64,000 nt of DNA from Umbilicaria muhlenbergii (lineage: Eukaryota > Ascomycota > Lecanoromycetes > Umbilicariales > Umbilicariaceae). The notes below the pieces were generated by a model. The model was not told the origin of the DNA. It did not search any database and saw only the letters and a list, made by a program, of their open reading frames with translations. Positions 30,190-40,685 of this stretch are shown here, piece after piece. Location: assembly GCA_000611775.1 (NCBI GenBank), contig KK106984.1, forward strand, positions 2,328,580 through 2,392,579, in the 5' to 3' direction. Position 1 is the first letter of the stretch; every line of letters starts with the position of its first letter. Position numbers and translations under genes: made by a program.

Positions 30190-30572
30190 ATGTCGAACCC
30201 AGGAAACGTCGTCGGTGGCCACAAGGCCAACCTCAACAACCCAAGTATGCTCCTATTACCTTGTCTTACGGATCCTCTACAGACTACCCGCTAACGAGTC
30301 CCTCAGACACCTCCGAAGAGTCTAAGCAGCACTCCAAGGAAGTCCTCGACAAAGAGTACAACGGCGGTGATGTCGGCCAGTCCTCCGACGACAGCGGCAA
30401 GAACCCCAACAACGTGGCCGGCGGCCTAAAGGCGTAAGTCTCACAAACTTCACCGCTTCAATCACTTCATTGTCAAGAACGTATTAACACAATACCCTCC
30501 AGGACACTCAAGAACCCAAACGTCTCTCAGGAGGCCAAAGACAACGCTGAAGCACGCCTTAACGATATGTAG
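30190..30572 (+). CDS. con-6: Conidiation-specific protein 6 (Con-6 family)
   Basis: Exons 30190-30244, 30307-30433 and 30503-30572 give 83 aa, with donors GTATGC and GTAAGT and acceptors CCTCAG and CTCCAG. The protein has the two Con-6 repeats: NVVGGHKANLNNPNTSEESK and NVAGGLKATLKNPNVSQEAK, each with a following helical acidic/basic tail (KEVLDKEY; NAEARLNDM). Con-6 proteins are small, soluble and hydrophilic, accumulate during conidiation and in resting cells, and are linked to desiccation and stress tolerance; that is family knowledge. The upstream TATA box and STRE-like sites fit an inducible gene. Confidence 0.95.
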
Positions 30573-31178
30573 TGTGGGCGTTATGGCATAGTACGGGATA
30601 CCCCAAACCAATGTGATTCTGGAGTTAGTGATGATGTGGAGCGGCCGGCGAAGGCCAGTCAAGGGTTGAACCATGGGACTTAGCTTCAACACCTTCTTTA
30701 GCTGAATGAAAGCGGTGTTACACACCAAATGATTTTTCATCCTGTCCATGCAATCGTGCAACGATTTGGATGCATTGATAAAGGATCAAGTGATCGTGCT
30801 TTGAAAACTATTTTGGTCGATCGATATCCATCAGTACATCTTAGCACAGATCACAACGAATGAAGCAGCATGAAAGGTCTCTAGTGAAACCAACATCCCA
30901 TTCTCTTCTAACCCATCGCAGCCCATCGAAACCCATCCCAAGGTGCAAGAACAGGTCAATATTATGATACGACAAGTAACGCCACATAATCTCGAAGAGT
31001 CTATAAACCAGGCCCAGCCCATGCAATCCGGCATATATCTCCCCCTCCCAAAGGAAAAACATTCCAAGCCCATTTCCACCCTCGAACAAGATGCATATAT
31101 ACTCCACCATCACCCACCCCTCCAAACCCAAAAATATCCTACACCACGCTCCCAAATTTCCAAATCCCAACCCCCCCC
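30573..31178. other. Convergent 3' region of con-6 and the large DH/PH gene
   Basis: Con-6 3' UTR and the 3' flank of the minus-strand gene. Overlapping proline-rich frames at 30943-31580 on the plus strand run into the coding region of the opposite gene and are shadows. No other feature seen. Confidence 0.4.
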
Positions 31179-34100
31179 TCAATACCTTAACTTCCCCACA
31201 ATCGAAAACGTATACGCCGCCTCGGCCTCACTCCCCATCTACAACGCCATCAGTCAGCCCAGTCCTTCACAAGCCAACCATTCCCAACCCTCCCTTCCCA
31301 AAAAGACATTACAAATTGAAAACATACCTGAATCATATAAACCCTCACCCTCCCGCCCACCACCCCCCCAACAGCCCCCACAACCCCGACCTCCCCATTC
31401 GGCCCCCTCGCATCCTCCCACACACTCAACGCAATCCCCCGACTCGCCACCCGCTCGAACCTGCTCTCGTCCAAACACACATCCAGCAGCAGCTCCCCTT
31501 GAGTCTTGCCATGCACCAGAACCCTCTTCTCAGCCCCTTGTACCGCGTTTGACCCGCCGCGCGAAGACAGCGGCCTAGTCGCGCCTGCACCCGGCAAGCT
31601 CGGAGGCGCCGTGGATGATGTAGATGCAGAAGTAGCGGTCGGGCGCGTAATAGTCAAGCGCGCAGACCCCATATCGCGCCACTTACTCGCCGTCTCCCGG
31701 ATATACAGCCTGACCTTCGCATTAGTGAGACCAACCTTCTCCCCCCCCAGCGGCAGCGGCGTACTAGCGCCCGACCCGCTCGAATTGTCGGAACTAGTAT
31801 ACAGACTCTCGGGCCTGCTCCCCTCGCGGGAACTGATGGTCGAGCGCGCGATATTAAACATGCTGCGCCCGTGGCTGAAGCGTTTGAGCGCCGAAAAGGC
31901 GGACGTCATGCTGCCGATGCTGCTTTCGCTGGGGGCGATACTCGGGGTCGGGGCGCTGGAGGCGCGGTAGCTGGAGCGCGGTGTGCTGCCGCCGAGGCCG
32001 AACCAGGAGGGGCGGCGGGAGTCGCGGGTGCTGGAGCGGCGGTCGAGCGAGGAGTAAGTGGAGGAGGTGGTGTAGGGGCCGCGGGCGTTTTGGAGGGCGA
32101 TGTAGGTCGGGTTGTTGATGCGGGATTGGTTGATCAGGGCGTAGAGGGCTTCGCACTCTTCCGGGTTGCGCGACCGGAACATGATGTTGTTGCCGGAGGT
32201 GATTTGGGAGTTGGGTGTTGGAGGGGAGCGGATGGAGATGTCGAGGGCGGTGCCGCGGCGGAGTGGGACCAGTGGGGTGAGTTCGAGAGCAATGAGAGGT
32301 CTTTCACCCTCTTGGCCCGGGCTGGACTGGCTGGAAACCGCTTCGCCTTCTTGTGGTGCGATTGGCTGGGAGTGGGCAGCAGACATCTCGTAGGCTTCAA
32401 TTAGACCAGGTGTGATCACAATGCTGCATTCATCCGGATGCAAACTCTCCCAAGCACCTTTGTCCGACCACGAGAAGATGGAGCCGATAGTTTTGGAGGA
32501 TTTGGTGGGTTGCGCAGGCACGGTCTTGTATGGAGCTTGTGAAGCTGAATTTGATGGCGAAAGTGTACCGTTTGGTAAGGAGTATATAGAAGCCGGTGGC
32601 GTAACCTTCCACAGGCGCTGAAGCGTCCCTAGCGCTAGTAGAGGGGTCGGAGCATCTCCATCCTCTAATTCTTCGTCATCCGAGGAGTCCGATACGGATG
32701 TCACGCCATTATGCTCCGCGGTGGATGTTTCCGAATCCGACGACGACTCTGAGGCCGTCGACGGTTCATACTCATGTTTCAAAGGCGACGAAGATCTTCG
32801 CTGCGGTTTCCGTGCAGCGGCGGAGGGGCTTAGATTTGGCGTGGTCGGTACTTTGAGCTGAGTAGGGCTCTGAGGGCGATGGAGAGGAGGAGGTGGAGGG
32901 GCTTTTAGCGACGTGCTGGACCCATCCGATTGGCCGTTGACCTGATTGTAGGGTGATTGCGTGTTGACCTGATTGGACGGCGCTTGGCTGTTGGTCTGAC
33001 TGGAGGGCGATGGGGCGCGTGCCTCCTTTTCAGGAATAATCGAAGGCCAAACGGGCTCCTCCATGGGGACGTGGATTGGCGTTGTCGGAGGGCTGTCCTT
33101 GCGCACTTTAGGAATGCTGGGCAATTCTGATGAAGGAACTGAGGATCGAGAACGACCATAAGCTGGTCGAGCGCTGCTGTCGCGCTTTCCCGGCGTGATT
33201 TCCATACCAATTAGACTATTATCCGCCGAGTACAGAGGGCTAACCGATCTTTGAGCTTTAGGACTTCCGCTCGACACATTCACCGATTCGTCAACCCTGG
33301 ATGACCCTGCCAATTCGGATGGCTTCGGTATTTCAACGTCAAGATTGGTCACCTTTGCCAGTGTTGTTGGACTCATGGGTGATCCATCAGCGTATTTCGA
33401 AAGCCTTTTCGCTTTTGCCCGTCGTAGGCCAGAGCCTGAGCCGTTTTCCACGGATCCGGGCAAGCTTTGCGACTCAGGAGTTGTAATTGTGCCGGGCGAA
33501 AGAGGATGCTCTGAAGCTCTTTGGTTCAGAAGCGGCTCAGAACTGCTGTTTGTTCCGTAATGGCCATCGGACAGCCTTGTAGTGGCTTCAGGAGGCGGTT
33601 GCCTTTTCCGTAACCTGGCCCTCTCCCTGTGTGGAGAAGTAACGGGTGTCTTCGGTGGCTCTGAAGCAGATTCGGCCCACTGCTTCGAAGCACCGCCAGC
33701 TTGTTCGCCGATAGGTATGTCGATCTCCCTCGGGCTGGGTGTCCTGCTCTTACCAGGTGTTGTCGGAAGAGTCGACGGTTCAGGGCTCAACAGAGCTTGT
33801 GCAGGTGTGGACTTCCTTGTTTCGTGCTTGCTGAGAAAGCTTTGACTCCTCGATATCTTTGGTGGGACCGGTGTCAGTCCGAGCATTTGAACCCATTCAA
33901 AGCCAACCTGTTCATCATCGGTTCGTAAAGAGAGTAGCTCCTGCCAATCTTGCCCATGGCCATGTAAGCTTCGAACCATTACTATTATTTCTCCCTGCGC
34001 GTCGCCATTACGTGCTGAGATTCGACCAGACTGGACGGGCGGTAGAAACAGCCAGCGCCCGGTGCTGTCTACTTCACATATGAGAACGTCGCCAGAGGTA

Positions 34101-36829
34101 CCCCGGTCCGGCGGATCATCTCGAAGCAAAAGCTCAACCCGACAATCAATTCGCTGGCCACTAGAATGCAGTAAGGTAAGGCTGAAATAGTCCCGTGCTC
34201 GCACGCGACGTGTGTTATCAATACTGACTCCATTGAGCGGAGCCAGTGTGCGTAGGTCTCTAGCTCGAGTGGGATCGATGCTGGCGGCTGCCTCGTCTTC
34301 CAGCCGAGCTCGTTCCTCGTCAGACCGATGCCGCGCCTCAACTACCAGATTTTGATACTTGGTAGCCAACGACTCAGCTTCGGATGACGGTTTGAGGGTA
34401 TTGATTCCCTTGAAAGTCTTGGCTAGGTACTTCAATCTTACCAACGGTCTCTTTAGTAAGAATGCAACGTCGACCCTCTCCCCGTCACCGTTGACTACGT
34501 CCCCGTCCTTGTTCCTCGGAAGGCCTTGATCAAGATCTTCAGTCTGCCCACTGAGCGACGTCGCCGTGGTGGACCTATCCTCATCAGCCGGGGCAAGGTT
34601 GACAACAACATCTTGAAACCCCATTCGCCAAGCTTTCAAGTACTCCGCATAGATTCTCTGTGCACCTTGTGCCCATGTGAGTAGAGCGGCAGAGTCTTCC
34701 AGCGGGATGCGTTGGTGTAATGACTTGAGTCGGTTCAGCGAAATGCCCATGGCCACAATCGGACCCGTCAAGTTGGGATCACTTTTGGCATTTGGTGCAG
34801 CTTTGAAGAGACCTGCAGCTGCAGCAGAGTCTGCGCGTGATAAAACACACGTGAGCAGAACCGGAATAACACCATCAACCAGTGTACGTAGCTCGCGCAT
34901 ATATTTGCTCTCATCAGAAGCCAGCTCTTTCATCAAGTCTACAACCGTAGCGGTGGCAAGCCTACTTCGATTCGTTCGTATACTGCGAGCAGATCGAATG
35001 CTCTTAGTTCCACCCCTGGGTAAGGAAAGTACAGAGATAAGGTCAGAATGCTTGGCGAGACGTCTTTTGCTGGATCTCCGGACCAGCGATTCGGGGTCAA
35101 AACTGTCTCTGGCTTCTGATGTGGCTTCTTCTTGATATGTCTCTGTCGTTGCCTCCGAAACCACGGACACTGACGGTGCTGAGTTGTTCTCGGCCCTAAA
35201 ATCAAAGGTCTCGACGGAAGCTATGGTGGATAAGCGGTGGATGCCAGTAGAGGGAAATGGACGTCTCCCAAGGCCAGGAGGACGTAGAGTAGCAGGGGGC
35301 TCTGAGGGTTCCACTGAAGATGCAGTATGATAGGATGAGAGGGTTGAGGTATTCCCATCTTCTGGGGTCGTTTGTTTTAGTGGAGACGGTTTCTGCCGCT
35401 CTCTTGTCGGCGAGGATGAATCTCTGTTTGCGCCTCTCCGCCGTAGCGGCGAAGGAGATGGAGGTGTTGAATCTGGTGTTTCTTGTGTTGGCCTTTCATG
35501 CACGAGATCAACCAGCTTAGTGGCAGTAGTGGTTCCAATGGGCGAGCCATTTAATAATTCAGCGTTCATGTCCTTCGGAAACGGATTGTCCTCGTACAAA
35601 GTTGAGCTGCGTACCCGTTTTCGCCTTCTGCTATCACTGAAGGTTCGACCTGAATGCGTCCGAGGTTCAATTGCATCCCAGATCTTATTTGGATCTTCCG
35701 GTATGGTCTGCTCAACAACCACCTCCTTCCGCCGCCTAGATGCGGATTTCACTGGTGGCATTATCTCGGCTGGTGGCACCTCTGCATCTATGAAAGGATC
35801 GGGAGTCTCACTGAGCCACGCTTCAATGGTTGGGACCCTGGGTGGGGATATTGGTATAGGTTCATGTCTTGAAAACATTTTCTTAGGTTCGTCGAAGACT
35901 TGGCTTAAAAGGCCCGGCTTCGGTGTCTTGGTGCTGCTTCTGATCCCCGAAAAGGTTCCCCGCCTAGGACTTGGAGACTTATCCGGAGCTGCATCCTTCT
36001 CATGGCTCCGTCGTCTCCTCGCTGCATCTTTCGCGGCGGAAGAGCCAAGCTGTGGAGACCTATCTATCTTGTGATCTCTTCTTCGTTTAGCGGGGTCTGT
36101 CTTAGCCGGCGGGGATGGTGTTGTTCTCGAAGTCGGTTTATCCACGTCGCTATTGTCCGCGCTCTTGCAGCCTGAACCATTGGAACTCGCTGCCTGGCGA
36201 CGCTCAGAATATCTACGGGATCCGGGTGGAGTGCTGTACACTCTTATCCCTGGATCACCGCCAACACTCTCCCTTTTCGCGGGCTTTCCACCATCATCAT
36301 GCTTATGCCTCGCCTCTGCCCCAGTGTCAGGCAAGGGTTTGACGCGAATGCCGTCGTCCTGTGGAGTTCCCTTGGGTGTGGTACCTCTTTCAGGCCCAGA
36401 CGACGTCGCATCCTTCTTCGGACTCCGTTTCTTCCGCCAGTGGCCATCGCTCACGACTCGCTTCCGCGGTGCGCTCACACTTTTTACTCGGTCACGGTCT
36501 GATACTTCTATCCTGCTTTTCCTCCTCACATCCCTCTTTCCGGGCGTCCCTGACTCCTCTTCTTTCTTTTCCACCGCCACGTATTTAGACGGGGTTCTCT
36601 TATCCTCCCTTGGTGTTCGATTCTTGCACACTACCTCTTCTTTCGTTTCCACCGCTACGCGCTTTGATGGGGTTCTCTTACCCTCCCTTGGTGTCCGGCT
36701 CTCGCACCCCACCTCGTCCTCCTCGTTCTCAGCGTATATTTCCGAGGCAGTGATAACGCCTCCACCTTGCGCCTGCCATTGCTTAACGCGGTCGCGTACA
36801 CTGTTGCTGTCATATGGTCCCAGCGGCAT
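31179..36829 (-). CDS. Large multidomain protein with DH-like and PH-like regions (putative Rho-type GEF)
   Basis: Exons 36829-31328 and 31238-31179 give about 1853 aa. The 89-nt intron (GTATGT, acceptor TTGTAG) replaces a frame that would run on, and the last exon of 20 codons ends in YTFSIVGKLRY. Residues 1-600 are basic and disordered with RTPRE/RTPSK repeats. At about 625-800, VVDLMKELASDESKYMRELR begins a helical segment resembling a Dbl-homology domain (RIPLEDSAALLTWAQGAQR later). At about 870-990, ARDYFSLTLLHSSGQRIDCR to QVGFEWVQMLGL resembles a PH domain. A long disordered linker follows. At about 1440-1590 is a second PH-like region (CSIVITPGLIEAY, NPEECEALYALINQSR). The C-terminus (VRLYIRETASKWRDMGSARL) has a RanBD/PH-superfamily flavour. 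By analogy it may activate a Rho GTPase in polarity or septation. Domain calls are by eye. Start: the frame opens at a non-ATG codon at 36886, so I use the first ATG; an upstream exon is possible. Confidence 0.8.
36570..36725 (-). repeat. Two tandem 78-bp coding units in the large protein
   Basis: Two adjacent units of 26 codons encode RTPREGKRTPSKRVAVETKE and RTPREDKRTPSKYVAVEKKE with flanking residues. The two DNA copies are clearly related (for example the shared GGGGTTCTCTTA blocks on the plus strand at about 36591 and 36669). Confidence 0.75.
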
Positions 36830-37787
36830 ACCCACGTCCACGGGTACAGATGTCGGAGGCGTAGTCTTATCGCCTTGCCGATTCAAGGAGCGCCGTTATG
36901 GGGAGAATGGGGTCATCAGGTCCTGTTATACTGTCAACACAGGTATTTACATGCCTGCAAAGGGCTGCTGTCTTCGTGATAGTTCTACGAAGGAGTTGTA
37001 CCTTGCTCGGCGCAAAGCCATTAGCGTTTGAAGGGTGTGTTTACGTACCCTTGGCAAGCTTCATTTGCGATCCTTTGTAAAGCTACGCGTGCGTAATGAT
37101 TAGATGGTCATATTCCTGCGCAGGTCAAATTGCCGTGGGAAGAAGGCCTCTTAGAAGTCGAGCGAGTAGTTGGTTGATTGTAGTGTTCAAGATCTTCAAT
37201 GGTGCATTGGTGGACCACTCAGCGATCTTCCCGTCAGGCCTCATAGCAACATCAAATGGGCGACCGCGACGCTAGCGAGTTGACGCAAGCTTTCGGGGAG
37301 AAGCGCCACCCCTTGCAATTTAGTGCCGGAATATAAGGTATGTAGCTAAACAAGATGCTGTATTAGTCGCAATGGAGAGCGAGTGCTCCCTTGCTGTTGA
37401 TAGTGAACCCAGAAACCCCTGTGTGTTGTCGTCGAAGCCGGTTTGTTTATCGATTTTCCAGGTTTGGCTTACACCACCTTCGCTTAGAACATCGGGGCTT
37501 TTTGGTGGGAGGCGAGGGAGGATGGAGACGTGGATGGCTGCGCGACGATATTGAAACCCAAGGTAGCACGGGGAGGTAGTGGTGTCTAAGAGTCACCTTC
37601 AGCCATCTATCGCCAGAGGACTGGAGGTTGGCTACAAGTGCTCATGAGCTTGTCACCATCAGACTGCCAAGCATGTGCACATGTGCTACCTTAAGTCAAA
37701 GACAGCCACAGGGTGACAGGGGGATCGAATTTCCGGCCAACAGCTGAACGAGCGGAGAATGGGAAGACCGTCAAGTCGGAATATGGT
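36830..37787. other. Intergenic: upstream of the large gene, 3' flank of the hydrolase gene
   Basis: No gene supported. It may include an unseen first exon of the large gene; no acceptor close to its first codon is strong. Small frames at 37372-37580 have no features. Confidence 0.35.
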
Positions 37788-38753
37788 CTACTCAACGCTC
37801 TCCTCCCCTTTCAAATCTCCTCCCCGCTTCATCAACTCTACCCTGTTACCGTCACCCACAAGATTCTCCTTTACAATCTTGCTCTCTCCATCACCAATCT
37901 CCACACCAGCACACTTCATAATGAAGTTACATAGCATCTCCTCCGCTTTCAGCGAGTTGTGTGTCAGTGCATGATCGTCTCCCTCAAACAGCTTCAACAT
38001 CCTGTTTCCCCGGGTCCCATACATTTTGAACAGCCGTTCACTACAACTAGGGCTCAACATCCTATCTCCCGTTCCATGCAGTAGTAAAAGTGGCCTCGGG
38101 CTTAACCCCCTGATACCCTCTGTCTCTGCAGTCTGGCTTGCGACGGTGGCACATCCAACAATGCTGGCATCGTCGCCACCTACTGTGAACACTGGCGCCC
38201 CGCCGAACGACCACCCAAGGAGCACGAACCGCGAAACCGAGTATTCATTCTGGAGGTAATCTATCGCAGCTTTTACATCTAGTACGCAGAATTTAGTGAC
38301 CGCAGGGAAACGATAATCGAGTCGCATCACGGGGATCCCTTTGTTGAGTGAGGCTATTTTGTCGGCAATGGAGAGATAGATACCCGAGGGGCCGACAACA
38401 CCACCGCCGGCACCACTTAGCAGTATTGCGGCGGTCCTCTCGTGTGCATTTGATTGCTCCAGCTGATAGTTCTGCGGTAGATGTAGGAGGGCAGGGACAG
38501 CGCCGTCCTTGCCGTCGACGACTTTGATTGTGAGAGGCTTGACATCGCAAACTGCCTTCTGTTTGGCGAGCGTAGCGTGGGCTGGAGGGTACGATAGGTT
38601 TGGATAGTCGGATATTTTGGCTGGTGAGCCGGTGGATGAGCTGGTGGCGGAGAGAGAACTCTTGGAAGCGGCCATGATGGTGGGTGCGAGGGTGCGAAAG
38701 TCGGATTTGATTGCTGATAGAAATGACTGTAATATAGAACGGTGTCTACTCAT
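37788..38753 (-). CDS. Alpha/beta hydrolase (dienelactone-hydrolase-like)
   Basis: Intronless, 321 aa. Core motifs: oxyanion loop LLSGAGGGVVGPSG, the nucleophile elbow GWSFGG (Ser about 180), HGTGDRMLSP with the likely acid Asp at about 229, and GDDHALTHN with the catalytic His at about 261. This arrangement matches small serine hydrolases close to dienelactone hydrolases and KANL3-like proteins. Either ATG at 38753 or the in-frame ATG at residue 27 (MAASKSSLS) could start translation; the longer form has a basic, hydroxylated N-terminus that could be a weak mitochondrial presequence. Substrate unknown. Confidence 0.85.
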   Translation of the reverse strand: MSRHRSILQSFLSAIKSDFRTLAPTIMAASKSSLSATSSSTGSPAKISDYPNLSYPPAHATLAKQKAVCDVKPLTIKVVDGKDGAVPALLHLPQNYQLEQSNAHERTAAILLSGAGGGVVGPSGIYLSIADKIASLNKGIPVMRLDYRFPAVTKFCVLDVKAAIDYLQNEYSVSRFVLLGWSFGGAPVFTVGGDDASIVGCATVASQTAETEGIRGLSPRPLLLLHGTGDRMLSPSCSERLFKMYGTRGNRMLKLFEGDDHALTHNSLKAEEMLCNFIMKCAGVEIGDGESKIVKENLVGDGNRVELMKRGGDLKGEESVE

Positions 38754-39211
38754 GGAATGTTAGGCTATGGTAAGTATAATAGTTGGGTTGTAGCAAGTGA
38801 GGCCGAAATGGCATGGTGGCAATATCTTCTCCCCGGCCTGCAGCGGAGTATGATGTCAAGGCGCCGTGACGTGGATTCGAGTTCATTTTGGATACATATA
38901 TACATATATCAGTAATTCAGGTGGGATTGAGACACCGCATTCAGCAGGCCTTTGAGCAACTATCGGAGCGGAAATTTCCTTCAGATCAGAATTAACAGAT
39001 GAAATCTTCAAAGTTCGAGGCTGGACGTCAAAACAACAGTGACTTGAAAGTAGATCTGCTTAGTCAGCCAATTCCATGCTTCGAACAGGCAGCGTCAGGG
39101 CTGACACTGTAACTCTCACGTGAACCCATCTATCAATCGCTATCGCGCATCCAAACCTTCTCTTATCCTCCATCCACATTCCCATCAGACCCGCCCCCAT
39201 CCTACCCGACC
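38754..39211. promoter_or_regulatory. Divergent intergenic region (hydrolase and ATG27)
   Basis: Short divergent promoter region. It holds an AT-rich alternating stretch (TACATATATACATATAT, about 38893-38911). No gene. Confidence 0.4.
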
Positions 39212-40302
39212 ATGCGACTCCCTCCCACCCAGCAAACCTTCCTCTCGACCCTCCTGCTCCTCCCCACACTCACAACGGCCGTGTCAATCGACTGCTCGCA
39301 CGTCCTCGTCGACGGCATCTCATTCAACCTCCTCCCCCTCGGTGGCCCCCATCACATCTCCGACATCGTCGAACTCGAAGATCCCCCAAAAACCATCAAC
39401 ACCACCTATACGCTCGACATATGCCGGCCACTCACACGCACCAAAGGCGTGCCCAAAGAAGAAGAGTGTGAGAACGGAACCCACGGTACGCAATCTCCCT
39501 CTTTTCCCCAAAATCCATACATCCATTCATAAAGTTGTTCCTATTTCTATTCCAAAACCACGCCGAAAAGCCGACACTGACAATAAATTTCCGATATCTA
39601 TCCAGTCTGCGGCATCAAACGCGTCATCGACCCGGAAGAGAGCACCACCTCCATAACCGTCATCCCCATCGCCGGCGCCTACCCCAGCTCCTCCGGCCGC
39701 AGGCTCGACCCCAAATGGACGCGCCTGAAAACCTCCTCTTCGCACGCAGATGCCGAAAGAGAGGGCATACGGCTCGAGATGCACGGCGGCATGTTTCCCT
39801 TGCACAACGGACGCAAGCAGAAAGCCGTGATTGAGTTTCTGTGTGCTGCGACCACCACTGAAGACGAAGATGGAAATGGGCAGGGGGAGGATGAGCCCAG
39901 GTTTGTGAGTTATGGGGCGCCGGAGGGGGAGGAGACGGATGTGTTACGGTTGGAGTGGAGGACGAGACATGCGTGTGAGGATGATGTGAGTGGGGGGAAG
40001 GGGAAGGGAGCGCATTGGGGGTTTTTCACTTGGTTTATCTTGATGTGAGTCGTACCCCATTTCTGGTGGGTTGTTTGTCTGGCTGACCCCGGGGTGGACG
40101 AGATAGTGCATTCTTGGGGACGGCGTCGTATTTGATTTTCGGCTCGTGGTTGAACTACAACCGGTATGGCGCGAGGGGTTGGGATCTTTTACCTCACGGG
40201 GATACTATCCGCGATGTGCCGTATTTGTTGAAGGACTGGATGAGGAGGGTGGTGGATACAGTGCAGGGTGGAGGTTCGAGGGGAGGGTATAGTGCGGTTT
40301 AG
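39212..40302 (+). CDS. ATG27: Autophagy-related protein 27
   Basis: Exons 39212-39485, 39606-40044 and 40107-40302 give 302 aa. Introns are 120 and 62 nt with GTACGC and GTGAGT donors. Parts: a signal peptide (residues 1-23, LSTLLLLPTLTTAV), a luminal mannose-6-phosphate-receptor-homology-like region starting at IDCSHVLVDGISFNLLPLGG with cysteines in DICRPL, EEECENG and VCGIKRVIDP, a single transmembrane helix (about 232-252, FFTWFILIAFLGTASYLIFG), then the family hallmark LNYNRYGARGWDLLPHGDT and a short cytosolic tail ending in YSAV. Atg27 is a type I membrane protein of Golgi, endosomes, vacuole and Atg9 vesicles needed for efficient autophagosome formation; in yeast the C-terminal YSAV is a sorting signal. 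Low complexity with Glu/Asp occurs in the luminal part near residues 175-190. Confidence 0.95.
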
Positions 40303-40685
40303 ATTCCTGAGGCTTGAACGCATCATTTTCTCGTTACATATGTATTCGCACCATGGACATAGATGTGTGCAGTGAGCGCTGAAAGCGGCCTCTGAGGACC
40401 GATGATGTTGCTTTCCGTGTACAGGCGTATGAAAGTGACCGTCCCAAACGCTTTTAACCTAAGATATGCTAATAAAGGATCGTCCAGCACCTTGCCTTGT
40501 TTCAGATGTGCCAATCCCCAAAATACTTGACTAGAGAGTCGTTGCATGTCAAGTCGCCCAAAGAAAGTGTTGGACGCCTTTCTCCGATATAATTGAAGAC
40601 TGAATCCTCCTGCGCATCTCGCCGTTGACAGTTCGAACGTCGGCTAGAGCTTGTTTCGAGGATATAGGCGGCTTCTTTCCACCTG
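40303..40685. other. Convergent 3' region of ATG27 and a P-loop gene
   Basis: 3' flanks only; I see no gene or repeat. Confidence 0.4.

Noticed and set aside
24706-30572. Transporter, oxidoreductase and secreted protein considered as a biosynthetic cluster
   Set aside because: No core synthase, and the genes are separated by unrelated functions and long intergenic gaps.
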